Positions 23,100 through 36,390 of a stretch of 64,000 nt of DNA are shown here, one piece after another. Position 1 is the stretch's first letter; every line of letters starts with the position of its first letter. The notes below the pieces were generated by a model. That model ran no database searches. It saw only the letters and a list, made by a program, of their open reading frames with translations, and was not told where the DNA came from. A program made the translations under genes and the position numbers. Source of the stretch: Diphasiastrum complanatum (Eukaryota; Streptophyta; Lycopodiopsida; Lycopodiales; Lycopodiaceae); the NCBI GenBank assembly GCA_029204225.1, contig CM055094.1:70925253-70989252 (forward strand), given 5' to 3'.

Positions 23100-26000
23100 G
23101 TAAGTTTCCTTATATAAGGCTTATTGTATTCATCTCTCCTTTGTGTTGGTGAACAAGTTAAAGAACTGTGCAATAGTTTAGATTTTGGCTCTAACATATC
23201 TTTTTGTGACACCTTTTTTTGTAGTTGTTAAGTGGCATTTAAAAAAGCTTGTTATGTATTGGCACTAGTTGCACTCTAATATCACTAAACTTATATGTAC
23301 TATTGTATAATTTGGACTTTCAATAAACTCAATGTTCAAGTATGCTGATCATATAAGATGTTGATATTCGAGTACTAGTAGTGCTATGCAACTAATTGGA
23401 AGCAAAGTTAAGTTTTGTTCAAGATGTTGCTAATATGATAATTCCATGGATTCCATTACATGTTTCTTTATTCTGCAATATTTACCTTTCTTCACACAAA
23501 AGCCCTCTTCCACTAGTGAACCCAACGAAACTATGCCAATTGTGTAGATTTTCTCACTGTGGGCGGTGAGCTCTAAACGCATATCAGGTAGTGAATAGTG
23601 GCTTGCAAGTGTCATTTTGTAATTTTTACCATGCGGTAGTCCGGTAATACTGTATTTCTGAATGATGTTGTTGATCAATTATTGTGCTTATTTCTTTTCA
23701 TTTGGTGATGAAAGAACTAAAAAACAAACTCAAGCTTCATTTAGCACTTGGATTCTATGGGAATGGAAAAAAACATAGCTGCTTGTTTATGACTAGTCAA
23801 GTACATTTGTTCCTTTTTTTTGCCGAACTTTCCACAAAGTGTGGAATAGTCTTTGAAGTTTGTTGATTAGTTCTCTGCTCTCGTAGCTAAGTGGAATACA
23901 CTTAGCATGATCATCAAATTAGAAGCTATGTTTGGATGGAATCTACACCAGATGGATGTGAAATTAGCATTCCTTAATGGGGAACTCGAGGAGGAAGCTA
24001 CATGCAACAATTAGAAATCAGTTTTGATCTGATTTATTATTATAAGCTTCAAATGTGATACTGTAGTAAATGTACAGTTAGTCAGTTTATTATTTTCAGT
24101 AGTGATCGGGATGTCACCCATCATTGACTTATCAGTCGGGCACTTGTCCCGTAGACGGCTACTTGGGTTAGCTGAGTAGCCACACATAGGAAAAATTAGC
24201 CTATACAAAGTTATATATAGTATACACTATACTCGAGGGCATGTCTCGAGTTTGTCGGTCGAATTGGGCCATATCAGGCCTGAACTTTGTAAATGGTAGG
24301 CTAGTTTTAAGACACCTGTCTTTTTCATACAGGTTGTGTTTCCTATATGTACAGTGTTCTTTGAAATATACATAGCCTTTGTTGTGCCATCTTTGAGAGA
24401 ATGCGAAAGGGTGAAGCAGGTATGCACGATCCGATAGAGCTATGGGATAGCGTCTTTTACCAAGAATAGCGACTCGAGAAGCGTCTCTCGAGAGAGGACT
24501 CCATATGGGGTATCGGCAATTTGGATGGTAGGAGACAACAAAGTTCCTTCGATCAGAGCTTCGAGGAAGATCAAAATGATCGTTGTAGCAGGGAGAAAGG
24601 CGTTTGGGGAAGATTTCATTACCATTCTATCGAGCGGAGTGCGAGTGACCTAGTGATGGGCTACATTCGTCATTTGGATACCGTAGGGCCAAATTTGGGG
24701 CAATTTTTGGTTGGTGAAACCTGCTACAAGGTGGTACGATGAGGCATAATCATTTATAAATCATTATTGCTTACTTCTAATAGGGTAACAGGGTGTTTGG
24801 AAGCGGTAAATGCAGTATGGGGACGAATGGTAGTGGAATTGTGTGCAGAAAGCTAGTTTTGGTGACGAAAGTGCAGTTTGGCGGCATGACTACTCATCAT
24901 TGGCGACAATTTTGAGAAAGCAAGCAATCGCAAGTGAGAGGTAGGCATGGTATGCCGGTTACAGGTAAAAAATTCTTGTGATCAAGTTCAACTCTTGGGG
25001 TTAGAACCAACCAGCGTCAAGTGGCATTTTGGAGGAACGCTCTCACAGGTATGATCGGTAGTGGCATTGTCGAGTCAGGTGATAGCTGCATTGACATCTA
25101 GCTAAGTCAAGTCAATTTGCCATATCATGATTGCATCATGGATGCAGATTCCAGTGATAGCAGGGTGCAGATCATTTGGTTTGGGCCATGGAAGTTCTCA
25201 TAGGTTCACTTGGAGGGATATTGGCATGCACAATCATGTGAGGGACTTGATGGTGGCTTTGGAGTTCACATCTCAATGTATTTTCAGGGAGTGGTTTGGA
25301 ACCATCTACACGAGCAGCTTGAAGGTAGCTTGGGGGAATACAGGTGGGCACTACTCAAATCTTTGTGATCGGGGATGACATTGGAATACATGGTAAGGAT
25401 AGAACTACAAGATGACATGGGATGATCATCAAGGGGCAGCTATTTCATATTGGACTTGAGTCTTTGGATTGGACAGGACTTACAGGTGGGATTCATGATG
25501 GAATCAAGAAGCTGCAAACGCTAATGGGCATAGCGTGAAGCTTTGAGAGCCAGCTCTAGGTTGGAGAGCTAATGGAGATCGCACGGGGTGTGATCAGAGG
25601 GCAAGCACCATGATGGATGTTTTGCTAGCGATCTACTATAGGGGACACTGATGGCGAGGACTTCATGATGTGCTCATTTGGGAGTACAGAATGGCATTAC
25701 AGCAGGGGGCCAGTCATTGGCATCACGGGTGTGGATAAGCTACCTATAGCTTTCATGCAGTTGGCTGTATTTGCAAGAGTCTAGGCTTTGCACAGGTGCT
25801 GGAATCTCCATGGTGCAGATTCTTAGTTGGTGAGATCAGAGATAACCCTAGAGGAACTCACTCAGAGCCACATACCTCATTACGACTAGGGAGACAATGG
25901 TCTCGGGATCCCATGAGCGGTGACATATGGGTGAGCTTGTGTTGGCATGAAGTCGGATGGTAGATAGCCAGGGAGAGCGAGCGACACTGCTAGGAGCCAG

Positions 26001-26726
26001 GTGGAGTAGGTGATGCTTTGGAGTTTGGGTTGTCTAGTAGGATGGTGACTAGGATCAGAGACATCATGTGAGCATAGTATGTGGATGATGAATCCATTGG
26101 GGTGGCACTCAAGGAGATGCTACAGTTGCTTAGGTATGATATGTCATTTGGTGTATGGACAATGTTCTTCAGCTAGTGCATCATGTGTGATGACCTAGGG
26201 ACGGGTCATGTCTACTTGGAGGTAGGTGGCTGGAGTGTACCTAGTGGTGGTACATATCCTGAGGGCATGGAGTGCATTACGAGGTGATGTAGATCCAGCA
26301 TGCCCATGGTTGTGAGCCAACAGGGATGGAGATGGTTGCTCAGGGAGTGACAGCTGATACTTTGGCGAGTGATCGGGTGAGCTGCATGGTTATATTCACA
26401 GTTGTCTCCGGGTTGCATCACATGTTGTTACTATCCATCATTATTTTTTAAGCAAGATGCAACTTTTGGTTAGATCCAGTAGGATCTAGTTGCACTACAG
26501 GTGGACAGATTCTTGGGGAGCTATTAGTGGGTAATGGATACTTGGTGATTAGATGGTATAAGGTACAGGGTGAGGGAGCTATCCTACCTGATATGCTATG
26601 GATCTTGGGTGAGTTGTTCATCACGATAGTGGATCTAGTTTGCATTCCCTTTGGTTTGGATTGGATGTGTGGTGAGCTAGGCTCCTTGGTGGGAGGCCTA
26701 TGTACTAGTCAAATCAGAGTTGGCAA
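22933..26726. repeat. Segmental direct repeat B, copy 2
   Basis: Matches 15793-18755. It includes an RT scrap at 23860-24008 (VAKWNTLSMII, FGWNLHQMDVK) and an LTR-like copy at 24009-24395 that is cut before its end and lacks the PBS. 25429-26350 is present only here; no gene is seen in it. Confidence 0.9.
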
Positions 26727-27229
26727 CGTCAAGCATGGGAAGTTGAGCCTGCATGAGATGTAGGAGAGGCAAATCATCATCAATAACTCTGGGAGATTGG
26801 CGAGCTACTCAAGTATAGCCTATGGTGAGTTTTGCGCACATTCATTCATTGAGTCCTTGGTAGACTCTTGTGCTTGGAGCATGAGAAATGGATGGGGATC
26901 AGCTTTCAGGACTTATTGGACAGTTTGATATGCTTGGACATGAGGGCATCTTGGTTACAGGTGTAGGCCATGGTTGATGACCAGTGGCGTAGCAGAAGAT
27001 ATAGAGGTGGCACATGTACTGGTACGACGTGATACCATTTCTCAGAATGTATGCATTTTTGTAGTTCTTCGCGACTAATTGTTTGTCTAGCGTTTCGCGA
27101 CAAATTATTTGTCTGATAATTTAATGCTTAATTGTTTGGCTACGTAATCACTGTAGTATCTAGCGATTTCAAAGTTAGTTACTATAAGATCAAACTAGCA
27201 TATAACCAATCAATGTGAGATCTTCAATC
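26727..27229. other. Unassigned stretch
   Basis: No gene recognised. A short direct repeat, TTCGCGACxAATTxTTTGTCT, occurs twice near 27067-27113. Confidence 0.5.
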
Positions 27230-28297
27230 CTACAGGCCTTACAACACGAAGAAATTTGTTCATCTTGGTGACAATAGTACTCACACTATTGAAGGTGAAG
27301 GTACTGTAAGATTGCGATATTTCAACATGATCAATTCAAATTACTATCAAAGGTCTTATATGTTCCTAAACTCTCCACAAATCTATTATCAGTAAGTAGA
27401 ACTATAGATTTGGGTCATAAGGTAGAATTTGAATCTGATCAATGCAAAATTGTTGATAGGAATAATAAGATCCTTGCACTCGGCAAGAGGCAAGGTTACT
27501 TATATAGATTGGCACATTGCTATTCTGAGTCTAGTCAAGCCTTAAAAACCTCTGTTCTAGTCAATAAAGCATTACTATGGGATCATCGCTTAGGACACTT
27601 GAATTATGCATATGTTTTGAACATGTCCAAACAATCCATGGTTCTTGATCTCGACTATCCTTCTGGTAAGGTCGATCTCCCTGTCTGTCATAGCTGCATC
27701 TTTGGAAAGCAGACTAGGATTCCTTTTAGATGAAACCATAGGCATGCAGCAAAAGGTCTGTTAGATGTTGTTCATACAGATATATGTGGACCTATGCAAA
27801 CTCTTTCATTGCTAGATGCAAAGTATTTCATTACCTTTATTGACGAATTCTCCATAAGAACAGCTGGGCTAAAGCTATTTCAACAACAACCTATATTCAA
27901 AACAGATGTCCTACTAAAGGCCTCTCAAACAAAACACAATTTGAAGTTTGGACAGGTACCAAACCTTCTTTATCAAACTTACGAATTTTTGGATGTAATG
28001 TTTTTACGCAGATACCTCATGATCTCAGGAAAAAGCTCGACTTCTAGAGTATCAAATGTGTTTTCATTAGCTACACTACTTCAGATCAAGCCTACAAGTT
28101 GTTTGATCCCATCGAGTCAAAGATATTCTCAAGACGGGATGTCATCTTCATCGAAGATCAATTTCAAGGCCTCAAAGAAAAGGGCAGTCCCCATGTAGCC
28201 GACCTGTCAGATTCTCCTGACGCATTGAACTTTCCAGTTTCTCAGACGACTATTCCCATTGAAGGTCCAAGTCTTCTACTTTTGACGAACAACAAAT
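27230..28297 (+). pseudogene. Copia protease-to-integrase relic
   Basis: Pieces of the post-protease region (KFVHLGDNSTHTIEGEGTV) lead into GAG-pre-integrase at 27410-27733, with LWDHRLGHLNYAYVL and CHSCIFGKQTRIPF, then a stop. The integrase start HTDICGPM and YFITFIDEFS follow, but the catalytic core is deleted and sequence resumes at KTDVLLKASQTKHNLKFG and the integrase C-terminal IFSRRDVIFIEDQF. At 28297 the element is broken: the next stretch is RT of the same family on the opposite strand. Inactive. Confidence 0.8.
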
Positions 28298-28870
28298 CAA
28301 TAAGGAAAGTATTGATCCTTTGAAACCATGCTCAAGTAGATTGCTTCAAGCCATAAAGTGCCTTATGGAGTTTACACACATGGTTGTGTTTACCCTCGAT
28401 AATATAACCTTCGGGTTGCTCCATGTAAATGTCTTCTTCGATAACTCCATTGAGATATGATGTTTGTACATCCATTTGATACATTTCTAAATCTGCTGCA
28501 GTGGCAAATGATAGCAAAAGTCGAATAGAAGAATGCTTGACTACTGGACTAAATGTCTCCGTGTAATCGGGTGTTATCGGCGTTGTATCAACTATGTTTC
28601 TCTAGCAGGTAATTCAACAATTGTCCATGTCTGGTTCTTGATAAGAGATGAATATTCTTTATCCATAGCTTCTTTCCAGAGATCTGAATCAGGCTGACTG
28701 AGTGCCTCTTGGACAGACGTCAGTTCCTAAACAAGATATGCTGCAGACACGTCGATATACCTCTCAGGTGGTTTGCTAGTCATTGATGATCTTCTAGGTA
28801 ACACAGGAAGTTGATTATTTCCATCATGTTCTAGTTGTTAATTTGCAACATCATCATCTTCTGATTCGTC
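28298..28870 (-). pseudogene. Copia RT N-terminal part, inverted
   Basis: On the minus strand: ALSQPDSDLWKEAMDKEYSS, KNQTWTIVELPAR, a gap, then FSPVVKHSSIRLLLSFATAA, YQMDVQTSYLNGVIEED and HKALYGLKQST with a TGA. This is the N-terminal half of copia RT. It is 97-100% like the start of 11712-12435 over the shared 150 bp by eye. The acidic linker before it (DCEDDESEDDD) marks the integrase-RT junction. Its opposite orientation to 27230-28297 shows an internal inversion or two joined fragments. Confidence 0.8.
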
Positions 28871-29809
28871 GTCCTCGCAATTGTCGCTCAACTCACCATA
28901 ATAAAATCAACATCAATCGCAAAGTGCATCCTTAACATAGAGTGTTTTCTTTTAATCTATCCTAAGACTCATAGCTAATAAGTAGCTCCCCTCACACAAC
29001 CGAAAAAGAGGACACGTATTATACCATTTTCGTACGAGATTAATTAATTCAAGTACTAATCGTTTTATTGACATAACCCTTTTTTAATGTACTCTTAAAG
29101 TCATTAAGGATTGTGGCAGTAACTTCCTCTGTACCACACGTCAAGACACAATCGTCCTACTTTGTATCCACCACTTTCTTAAACACTTCAGCTACCATTA
29201 ATTTTAAAATCACAAAACCATAACATAACACTTTGCCAATAACCATAAAATATTACCACCACAAGACTAAGAGTAACACCGCATTGATTCCAAACAACAT
29301 GTACTCCCTATTCCAAACCGCAAAATCCCGTAGCTCTTCTCTTCCCCTGTCCATCATATCTTGTTGATGAATCCTTATTAGCTCTTGAAAATTCACAGCT
29401 TCGCCAAACTCTTTCTCAATTGTCGCGTCACTGGACTGGGGTTGATGTTGGCAAGGTTGCCTTGGCACATTATCCTCATCCATTTCTTCCTCACAGCAGA
29501 TCGTATCACATAACCGAATAGTACTCCCTTCCAGGCTTATGAACCCCAAATCGTAATCATGAATTCAAAAAATAAAATTCTCTAACCCTCATAAAAAGCC
29601 CAATCATAAAGATCAAATACGGATCTTCCCCAAAATGAACATCTCAAAAGAATAACCACTAATATACTTCCCTAAAACTCAATGATGTGTTACTCATACA
29701 TGAGTTGCATCACTAACCACAAAAATCATCGTGCTTGATGTTGTTTAGCTATCCAATTTCACCAATAAGCATACCCACGATGTTCTTCCAACTTCTCCAA
29801 AACATGTAA
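28871..29809. other. Region between copia and gypsy relics
   Basis: It holds one minus-strand open stretch, 29549-29253 (98 codons), acidic with a hydrophobic end (FGINAVLLLVLWW). It lies just 3' of gypsy-like integrase on the same strand and may be the tail of that element. No family recognised. Confidence 0.3.
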
Positions 29810-32103
29810 TCACTCTCGTAGCATCTCAATCGGCCATAAATTATGAGTAGCATGTACCAGCAAAGTTGGCGAAACAAATTCGTAAGGCATCAAAGCATCC
29901 ACACCATAAACCAATTGGAAAGCTGTAAAACTTGTGGATATCTTGTAAGCAGTGCGATTAGCCCATAACGTTGGTTGTAAAAAATCATGCCAGAAACCCC
30001 CTTTATCTAGCACCTGCTTTAGTAAGATACCTGGTTATGGATTTAGTTGTGTTATCACGCAAAGCTTTCACCTTCGCCCACTTGGTCACATGATCTATGG
30101 CTACCACAATGTATTGATGATCATTCTTCGATGGTGGGTTAATCTTCCCAATGAAATCTAGACCACCTTTGAAATGGTTCATTCGGTTGCAGAGGTATCA
30201 ATGGAAAATCCATTGTTGGTACTAGGGTCCCCTGCTTCTGATAGATAACAATTCATGTTGCCTAGTCAAGCACAGCTTTTACAGGTCATAACCAGGGTCT
30301 TCTCAAAAGAACACAATACACATCCGCTCATGTAGGCAGCCTCATGACCACAAACTTCAATCAGAACTTCAGTCCTTTAATGCTTACCGGAACCTTCCAA
30401 ATTTTCACCACTGGAGAATCTCCTGTATTTGGAAGACAAGTTGGCTTTTCTGAAATTTTATTGTATGTTTTCTCAGAGATAATATCCGCTCCTACTCCAC
30501 CATCAACATGTACACCTCCGATATTAAGATCCTGAAATGTTAATTTCCAATGTCAGAACAATATCATGTTTTGTTGATTGCACAATAGTACTGATTGATG
30601 CTGATGGTAACTCTGTTGGTCACTAAAATCCAAACAATTTAGAGCATATTGAAACAGCTAGATAAGGTGCAATCTAAATCAACTGCCCTATCGTAACTTG
30701 AAACTTATAATTATTGACAAAGTTAGCAATCTGATTAGCCACAATATCAACCAATTTTCGAGAAGAATTGGGTTCCTGATTCTGCTGCAATTGGTGTAAC
30801 ACCTCATGTGTAACTTTAGCCACCTGACTTATGTCAGTGTTGGATGTTCGGCTTGTACTTAGCCACAAATCTTCAGCTGGTATGTCCTGCCTTATCGCTT
30901 TTCCTTTATCCCTATGGCAATTGACTGCTTGGACATATCAATTGCGGTTCTTCAACTTTACCACTTGCACAGGTACTTGTTGTTTTGATTCATTCCCTAC
31001 TCCAAGATTTTGATGATGGTTGTGCCTCAAATTATGATCATTGAAACAATTATTTAAGCGAGGTGGAGGCAATACGCGTTGTAAATTACCTACCAATTGT
31101 TGATGATATGGGACACAATTAAAATACCTATACCCCATTTGGGTACATAACAACAAACATCCTCCAAAACATCTTGTCAATATTGTATTGGTATTTGAAA
31201 TGGCCATTGCTCCATTTGTTCTCCTTGATGATAAGGTATTGGACGTTGCTGCAACTGTGGTTGTGGTTGTGGTTGATGTTGTTGCTGTGTTTGCACCTCA
31301 AATGCTCCTATAGTCCAGACAGTCTACAACCTCCTACAATCGTTAGTCCAGTGATTGTACATATTGCATATGGCACAATATCGTGTGCCATTCGAATATT
31401 GGTTAATATAATGGCCATCTTGATTGCAATTGCGGCAGAATCGTACACTTCCCTGTCGAAATTCCGTGGTGACCGCTTCATCATTCCGAACAGACATTTG
31501 TTCCTTATCTTTACTCTTATTAAATTTTTTGCCTCCATCAGAAGAGAAAGAGCCATCGTCAAAATTCATAGCACTGGAAGACATAATCTGTATCCAAATC
31601 CGACTTTGACGAATCACTTTGCCTACGATGTTTACGATGGCGACGATACTTCTTTCATGTCTCCTCTTCCTCTAACTACCGAGCTACTTCAACAATGTGT
31701 TCCAATCCCTGACCATGCAATCATGTGGTTTCCCTCCTGAGAACTTTATGTAACCCATGACGAAAGTATTTGACGCGTTTCACATCTGTCAGTGGTTTTT
31801 GAAGCCTTTTCTCAAGTACTTTGAATTGCTAGACGTAAGCCACTACATCCTCCTTCCTCTTCTGCTTAATCGCTTGAGGCTTATCTAAAATTTCTTCATC
31901 CTCGTGCTCATTCCGATACCGCTTCAGAAAAGCTCTTCTCAAATCCTCCCAGACCTGAAATTCTTGTAATACATATTGTGACTACCATTGTAATGTGTTC
32001 CCTTTCCTCGCTTACCAATGGTAACTCCACCCACAACTGCAAATTATTATAATCCAGATTCCTAACACAACCCGAACCAGACTGCAACAGAACCAAAATG
32101 GTG
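29810..32103 (-). pseudogene. Ty3/gypsy-like relic, inverted copy of the 18.8-20.5 kb family
   Basis: Read from 32103 down: gag start (NLDYNNLQLWVELPL), WEDLRRAFLKRYRNEHEDEE near 31960-31900, QFKVLEKRLQKPLTDVKRV, and HGQGLEHIVEVAR near 31700. Two zinc knuckles follow at about 31440-31330: CRNCNQDGHYINQY (last Cys lost) and CAICNMYNHWTNDC. The protease-like core near 30545-30480 reads VHVDGGVGADIISEKTYNK, followed by LLRRPWL and TLVPTMDFPLIPL. Integrase then follows directly (NPPSKNDHQYIVVA, DHVTKWAKVKALRDN, TLWANRTAYKISTSFTAFQL and an EKLEEHR tail near 29790). RT and RNase H are missing at the same place as in 18760-20520. Many stops; inactive. Confidence 0.8.
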
Positions 32104-32516
32104 TGTTGCTACTATTCTACAAAGATATCATAGGCATAATCATGGAGGAACCCATCCATTAGGACTCTACGTACTCCTTCATGTAGTTTTTCTCATCTCA
32201 TTATGTAAAATTGTTGTAAGTGATAGTGAAGCATCCAACTTGAACACTAATATTCTCTATATCAATTATGAAATCTTTCTATCTATCATATATAGGATTT
32301 TAAAGGAAAGATACATTCTTAAAAAGGAGTTAATTCTTGAAATAGACCAAAGTTATATTGTAAAACTAGCAAGCATAGTTGAAGAGGGAGTGTGAAGAAT
32401 TGTCAACTATTTTATTGACTAGTTTAGGCCTAATGGAGGCCAAACTTGTATAGATGGCCCATCAAAATTTGCACATGTGAATGTCATAGTACCTAGAATA
32501 AATTTTGATTTGATAT
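32104..32516. other. Flank shared with 49610-49880
   Basis: 32104-32378 matches 49610-49880 and continues the gypsy-like family upstream of gag on the minus strand. No gene recognised. Confidence 0.6.
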
Positions 32517-34554
32517 TCAACATTTTAGTGCTCGAGATTTACCTTTCCTTGAAGATGGATCTTCCTTGGTCATTGTCAAGAGTAATGTTGACATAGCATG
32601 TGCATCAGTTAAAAAAAAGTTGACACTCGGCCTCCTCTTGAATAGCATCTCAAAAGGTGTCCTTCCATCCAAAATAGCACTCGCCCACCTATTGCACAAG
32701 AAATTAGCACACGACAAAGCTTGATCCCAGAATGGCTTATCAAGGTTAGCACTTAACTGCATGGATTTGGCACTTTCACATAAAGTCCTATTCATCCTCT
32801 TGGCCACTCCATTTTGTTGTGGGGTCCTTGGTGTTGTATACTCCCTCTTGATCCCATGCTCATCACAAAAGCCTTGAACTTGGTAGATATGTACTCTCCA
32901 GCATTGTCACACATTAAGCACTTGATCCTTGTGGAAAAGTGGTTCTCCATTACATTCTTGAACTTAACACAGACATCATGCACCTTGCTCTTTAGTAGAT
33001 AGATCCAACAAAATATACTAAATCATCAATGAAAGCTACATACATCTTAGCTCCACTATTGCTAATGGTAGTAATTCCATGAACATCCAAATGTACAACT
33101 TGAAAAGGATTTGTAGATCTAGTATAACGTAGTCTATTTGACTTTGACAAAGCACAAGACTCACAAACATGATTGATACTTTTTAAGGAACTGGAAGACC
33201 AATCATAACTTGCTTCCTAGCCATTACCTCTAATGACTTGAGGTTGAGGTGTCCCATCCTTTTATGGGCACCTCTTGAATAGGTATTTGCTCTCTTGCAA
33301 CACATCCAACTTGGTTAGCAATAACACAAGCATCTACTTTGAACAACTTCCCTTGCATTTTACTTTTTTGCAATCAAGATATCCTTCATTTTGATTATAC
33401 AAGAATCTCCATCAAACTCAACTTTGGGGCCTTTACTTAGAAATTGACTCACACTAAGTAAATTCTTGGTAATAGATGGAATGAACAAAACATCCTCCAA
33501 ATGAACATTCCTACTTATAGAGAGAGAAATAGTAATTGTGCCAATCCCTTTGATTGCACACTCACCATCATTGGCCGTGTAGATCACCCTCTTGTCATCT
33601 CTATATGCCAACAAATAAGTGAAATACTCTTTGTGAAAAGTCATGTGTGAACTTGCTCCACCATGGATCTAGATCTCCATCATGATCAAGCTTATATGAA
33701 GACATCACAAAGGCATCATCATTTTCATTTTGAACATCCAAACCATCCTCATCAAGAGTAAGACTACCTTGCTTGTCTCCTTGATCTCTCTTCTTCTTGT
33801 AGCACTCACTTGCAAAGTGTCCTTTGATGCCACAATAGAAGCATTTTAGCTTTGATCTGTCTTTTTTTTTGCCACCTAAAGAAGCCTCCCCTTGATATTT
33901 CCCTTTAGACCACTTACTTTTGCTTTTGCCCTTGAATTTGCCTTTTATGAACATAGCCTCCTCTTGAAGTGTCAATGTAGGTCCACCTCTTGCTTGAAGC
34001 CTATTCTTCATTGATCAAGATCTCTTGAAGATCCATCAAACTTGGCAAAGTCTTTTGAAAAGAAATACTTTAGCATGAGCATCCAACAATCCATTAAGAA
34101 TAACTTGAACAAGATCTCCTTCCTTAATGCTCTCATCAATGCAAGGTATCTCATCATTCAATGATTTCCCTCTCAAAATCAAAGTATTTGGACTTTCTTC
34201 ACTCTTTTGCAAACAAGAAAAGATTTTCCTTCTTAGAGTCAACACTCTAGAAGTAGACTTGGATTCATAAAGCTTCTTTAATGAATCCCAATCATCCTTT
34301 GTTGAAGTACTCTTACCAACTTCCTTGATAAGCTCATTGGTGACATTCATCTTTATCATGTGTAGAGCCTTTTTGGCCCTCTTGTCATACCTCATTTGAT
34401 CTTGTTATGCTGATGGTCTCTCCTCCAAACCTACAACAATATCCAAAACATCATACATCTCAAGAAGTGATTCCATCCTCACTTTCCAGAATGAATAGTT
34501 ACATGAGGTAAGCCTATCATTGTCTTCCAACAAGACTCCACTTGATGTAGCCAT
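32517..34554 (-). pseudogene. Copia gag-protease-integrase relic
   Basis: The start at 34554 gives a gag N-terminus (NYSFWKVRMESLLEMYDVLD) with a TAA near 34411. 34395-34036 carries UBN2 gag (KKALHMIKMNVTNELIKEVG). A zinc knuckle near 33850-33805 reads CFYCGIKGHFASEC. The protease is frameshifted around 33655; the box reads HGGASSHMT, so the catalytic Asp is lost. EDVLFIPSITKNLLSV and GAG-pre-integrase pieces (HKRMGHLNLKSLEVM) follow. Integrase: FSTRIKCLMCDNAGEYISTK near 32930-32870 and, after a frameshift, AKRMNRTLCESAKSM to TPFEMLFKRRPSVNF. RT and RNase H are absent. The element ends at about 32517, 400 bp from the gypsy-like relic. Confidence 0.85.
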
Positions 34555-35045
34555 GTAGCAATGACCTGATCCTCTCTTTCAGCTTGTTTTAATGCACAAA
34601 GCACTCCTTTGAATAACAACAAATGTTTTCAAAAGGAAACTAAATAGATGAAAGAGAGTCATATCTCATGCCTAAAATAGGCTGGAGTTTGGATTAGGTT
34701 GAGTGGTTGAACATTGTATTTGAGATCATTCTGATCCAATAGGTTTGTTTTATAATCTCCATCTTGTCCCCACAATCGGAGGAGTACCACGACCTTCATC
34801 TTCGGCTTGATAATCAACTTGTGGTGGTGGAATTTCTTTGTCCACACTGAGATGCTTGGATAGTTCATCAATATCTTTTTCATCATTGCCAAACCTATGA
34901 ATTTCATCGAGTATGATCACGACTTATGTGCATCCATTATCCAAGTAGCTCATGGCATCTATACCCCTTCATTTGCTGATTATATCATGTGAAAATACAC
35001 TTCAAAACTGTCACCTACATTTTGCTCCTTTCACTCTTAGGTAGA
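34555..35045. other. Unassigned stretch
   Basis: It lies upstream of the minus-strand copia gag, where leader or LTR sequence would be expected, but no PBS was found. No gene recognised. Confidence 0.4.
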
Positions 35046-36331
35046 TGAAAATAAACTCAGCATCCAAATACATGTAAACCATCCATCTTACGCTTCTTAC
35101 TACTGAATGCTTCATCTATTGTGTGATTAGGGCTAAAAAGCATGGTTTGGTGGTACAAAAAAAGAACCCATTTTTCATTGAACCTTTTGGTAGTACATTT
35201 CACTTTTGGGAGATTTGGGAGGGAGATTGATAGATGCTACCCACGAGTTAATGCAATGAAGGTGTCCCTAGTAATGATGGGCCTACCCTCTTGGAGTATT
35301 GGGGGGTAAGTGGTGGGCCTATTCTCTCTCGTCCAATAAAAAGGTAGTGTATTTCTACCCAAGTCCGCAATTTCCATGTGTGCTAACATTTCCCTAGCAG
35401 CTTCAACAATTGTGCAATTCTTCCTTTTAGCTATACTTTTTGTTTTTAGGCCTATTAACTATGCAAATTGTTACTTGATTCCATGCTCCTAGAAAAAATT
35501 AATAAAAGTCGTGGATCGATACTCACCACCCATGGCTCCTTATCAATTAGAATGCTCCTTATTTTAAACTTCCAATGCTATAACTGGACACCTCATCCAA
35601 GTTGCCTTCTGCAAGTACAGATTATCCTAATCCTACCATTCTGCCAAAAAATTGCCCTTCTGACACATTAATGGATCTTAATAAAAGCCTCAGAGTGTGA
35701 TTGGAAGTCTTGCAAGTCAACTTTAAGGCCTGACCAAAAACGTTTCAAGCCCTCCGCCACTTGATTTGACCTAACTCGCCAAAATTGGCTCAATTTTAGG
35801 GAAACACTCCAATGCAACTTCATTAACTATCGCACCCTTGAAATGGTTCACTTTGACCTCAAATCCATTTTCTTCCCATGATTCATCAATCACTCTATTT
35901 GTGAGAAGTCATACTTGTAGAGTACAATTCTTTTAGGCCTTTAATCTGAAGGAAATCAACTTTCAAACAACCCTAAATGGAGCAAAGGCCAATTAGTTAT
36001 GGGCTTTTAGGAAAAATGAACCGTCAAGAAAATCTCCCCTTGAAATGAATTTGAACTTCAGAGCCTCTTTCAAAGTAAAATTTTCTAATGAAGTTGAAGG
36101 GCCCTTTTCCCTTTAGGTCCCTTCACCTGAAGTTTTATCATTTCCCTCAAGATCTAATGGATACACGCGATCCAAGAGCCCACAATGGCTCAATCTCAAT
36201 CGTTGACTATTGGGCCTCAAGATCCAATGATCAAGATAAATCTGTGATCCACTTGAGACACTTCCTCCAAACAGATGGACCCTTTGGTTCACTACCTATC
36301 CACTCTGACTAGTTGCACGCATGCGCGTGCA

Positions 36332-36390
<59 letters not shown>

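Noticed and set aside
26249-26445. Short frames in the segment unique to repeat B copy 2
   Set aside because: No motif, no conservation partner and frames of chance length.
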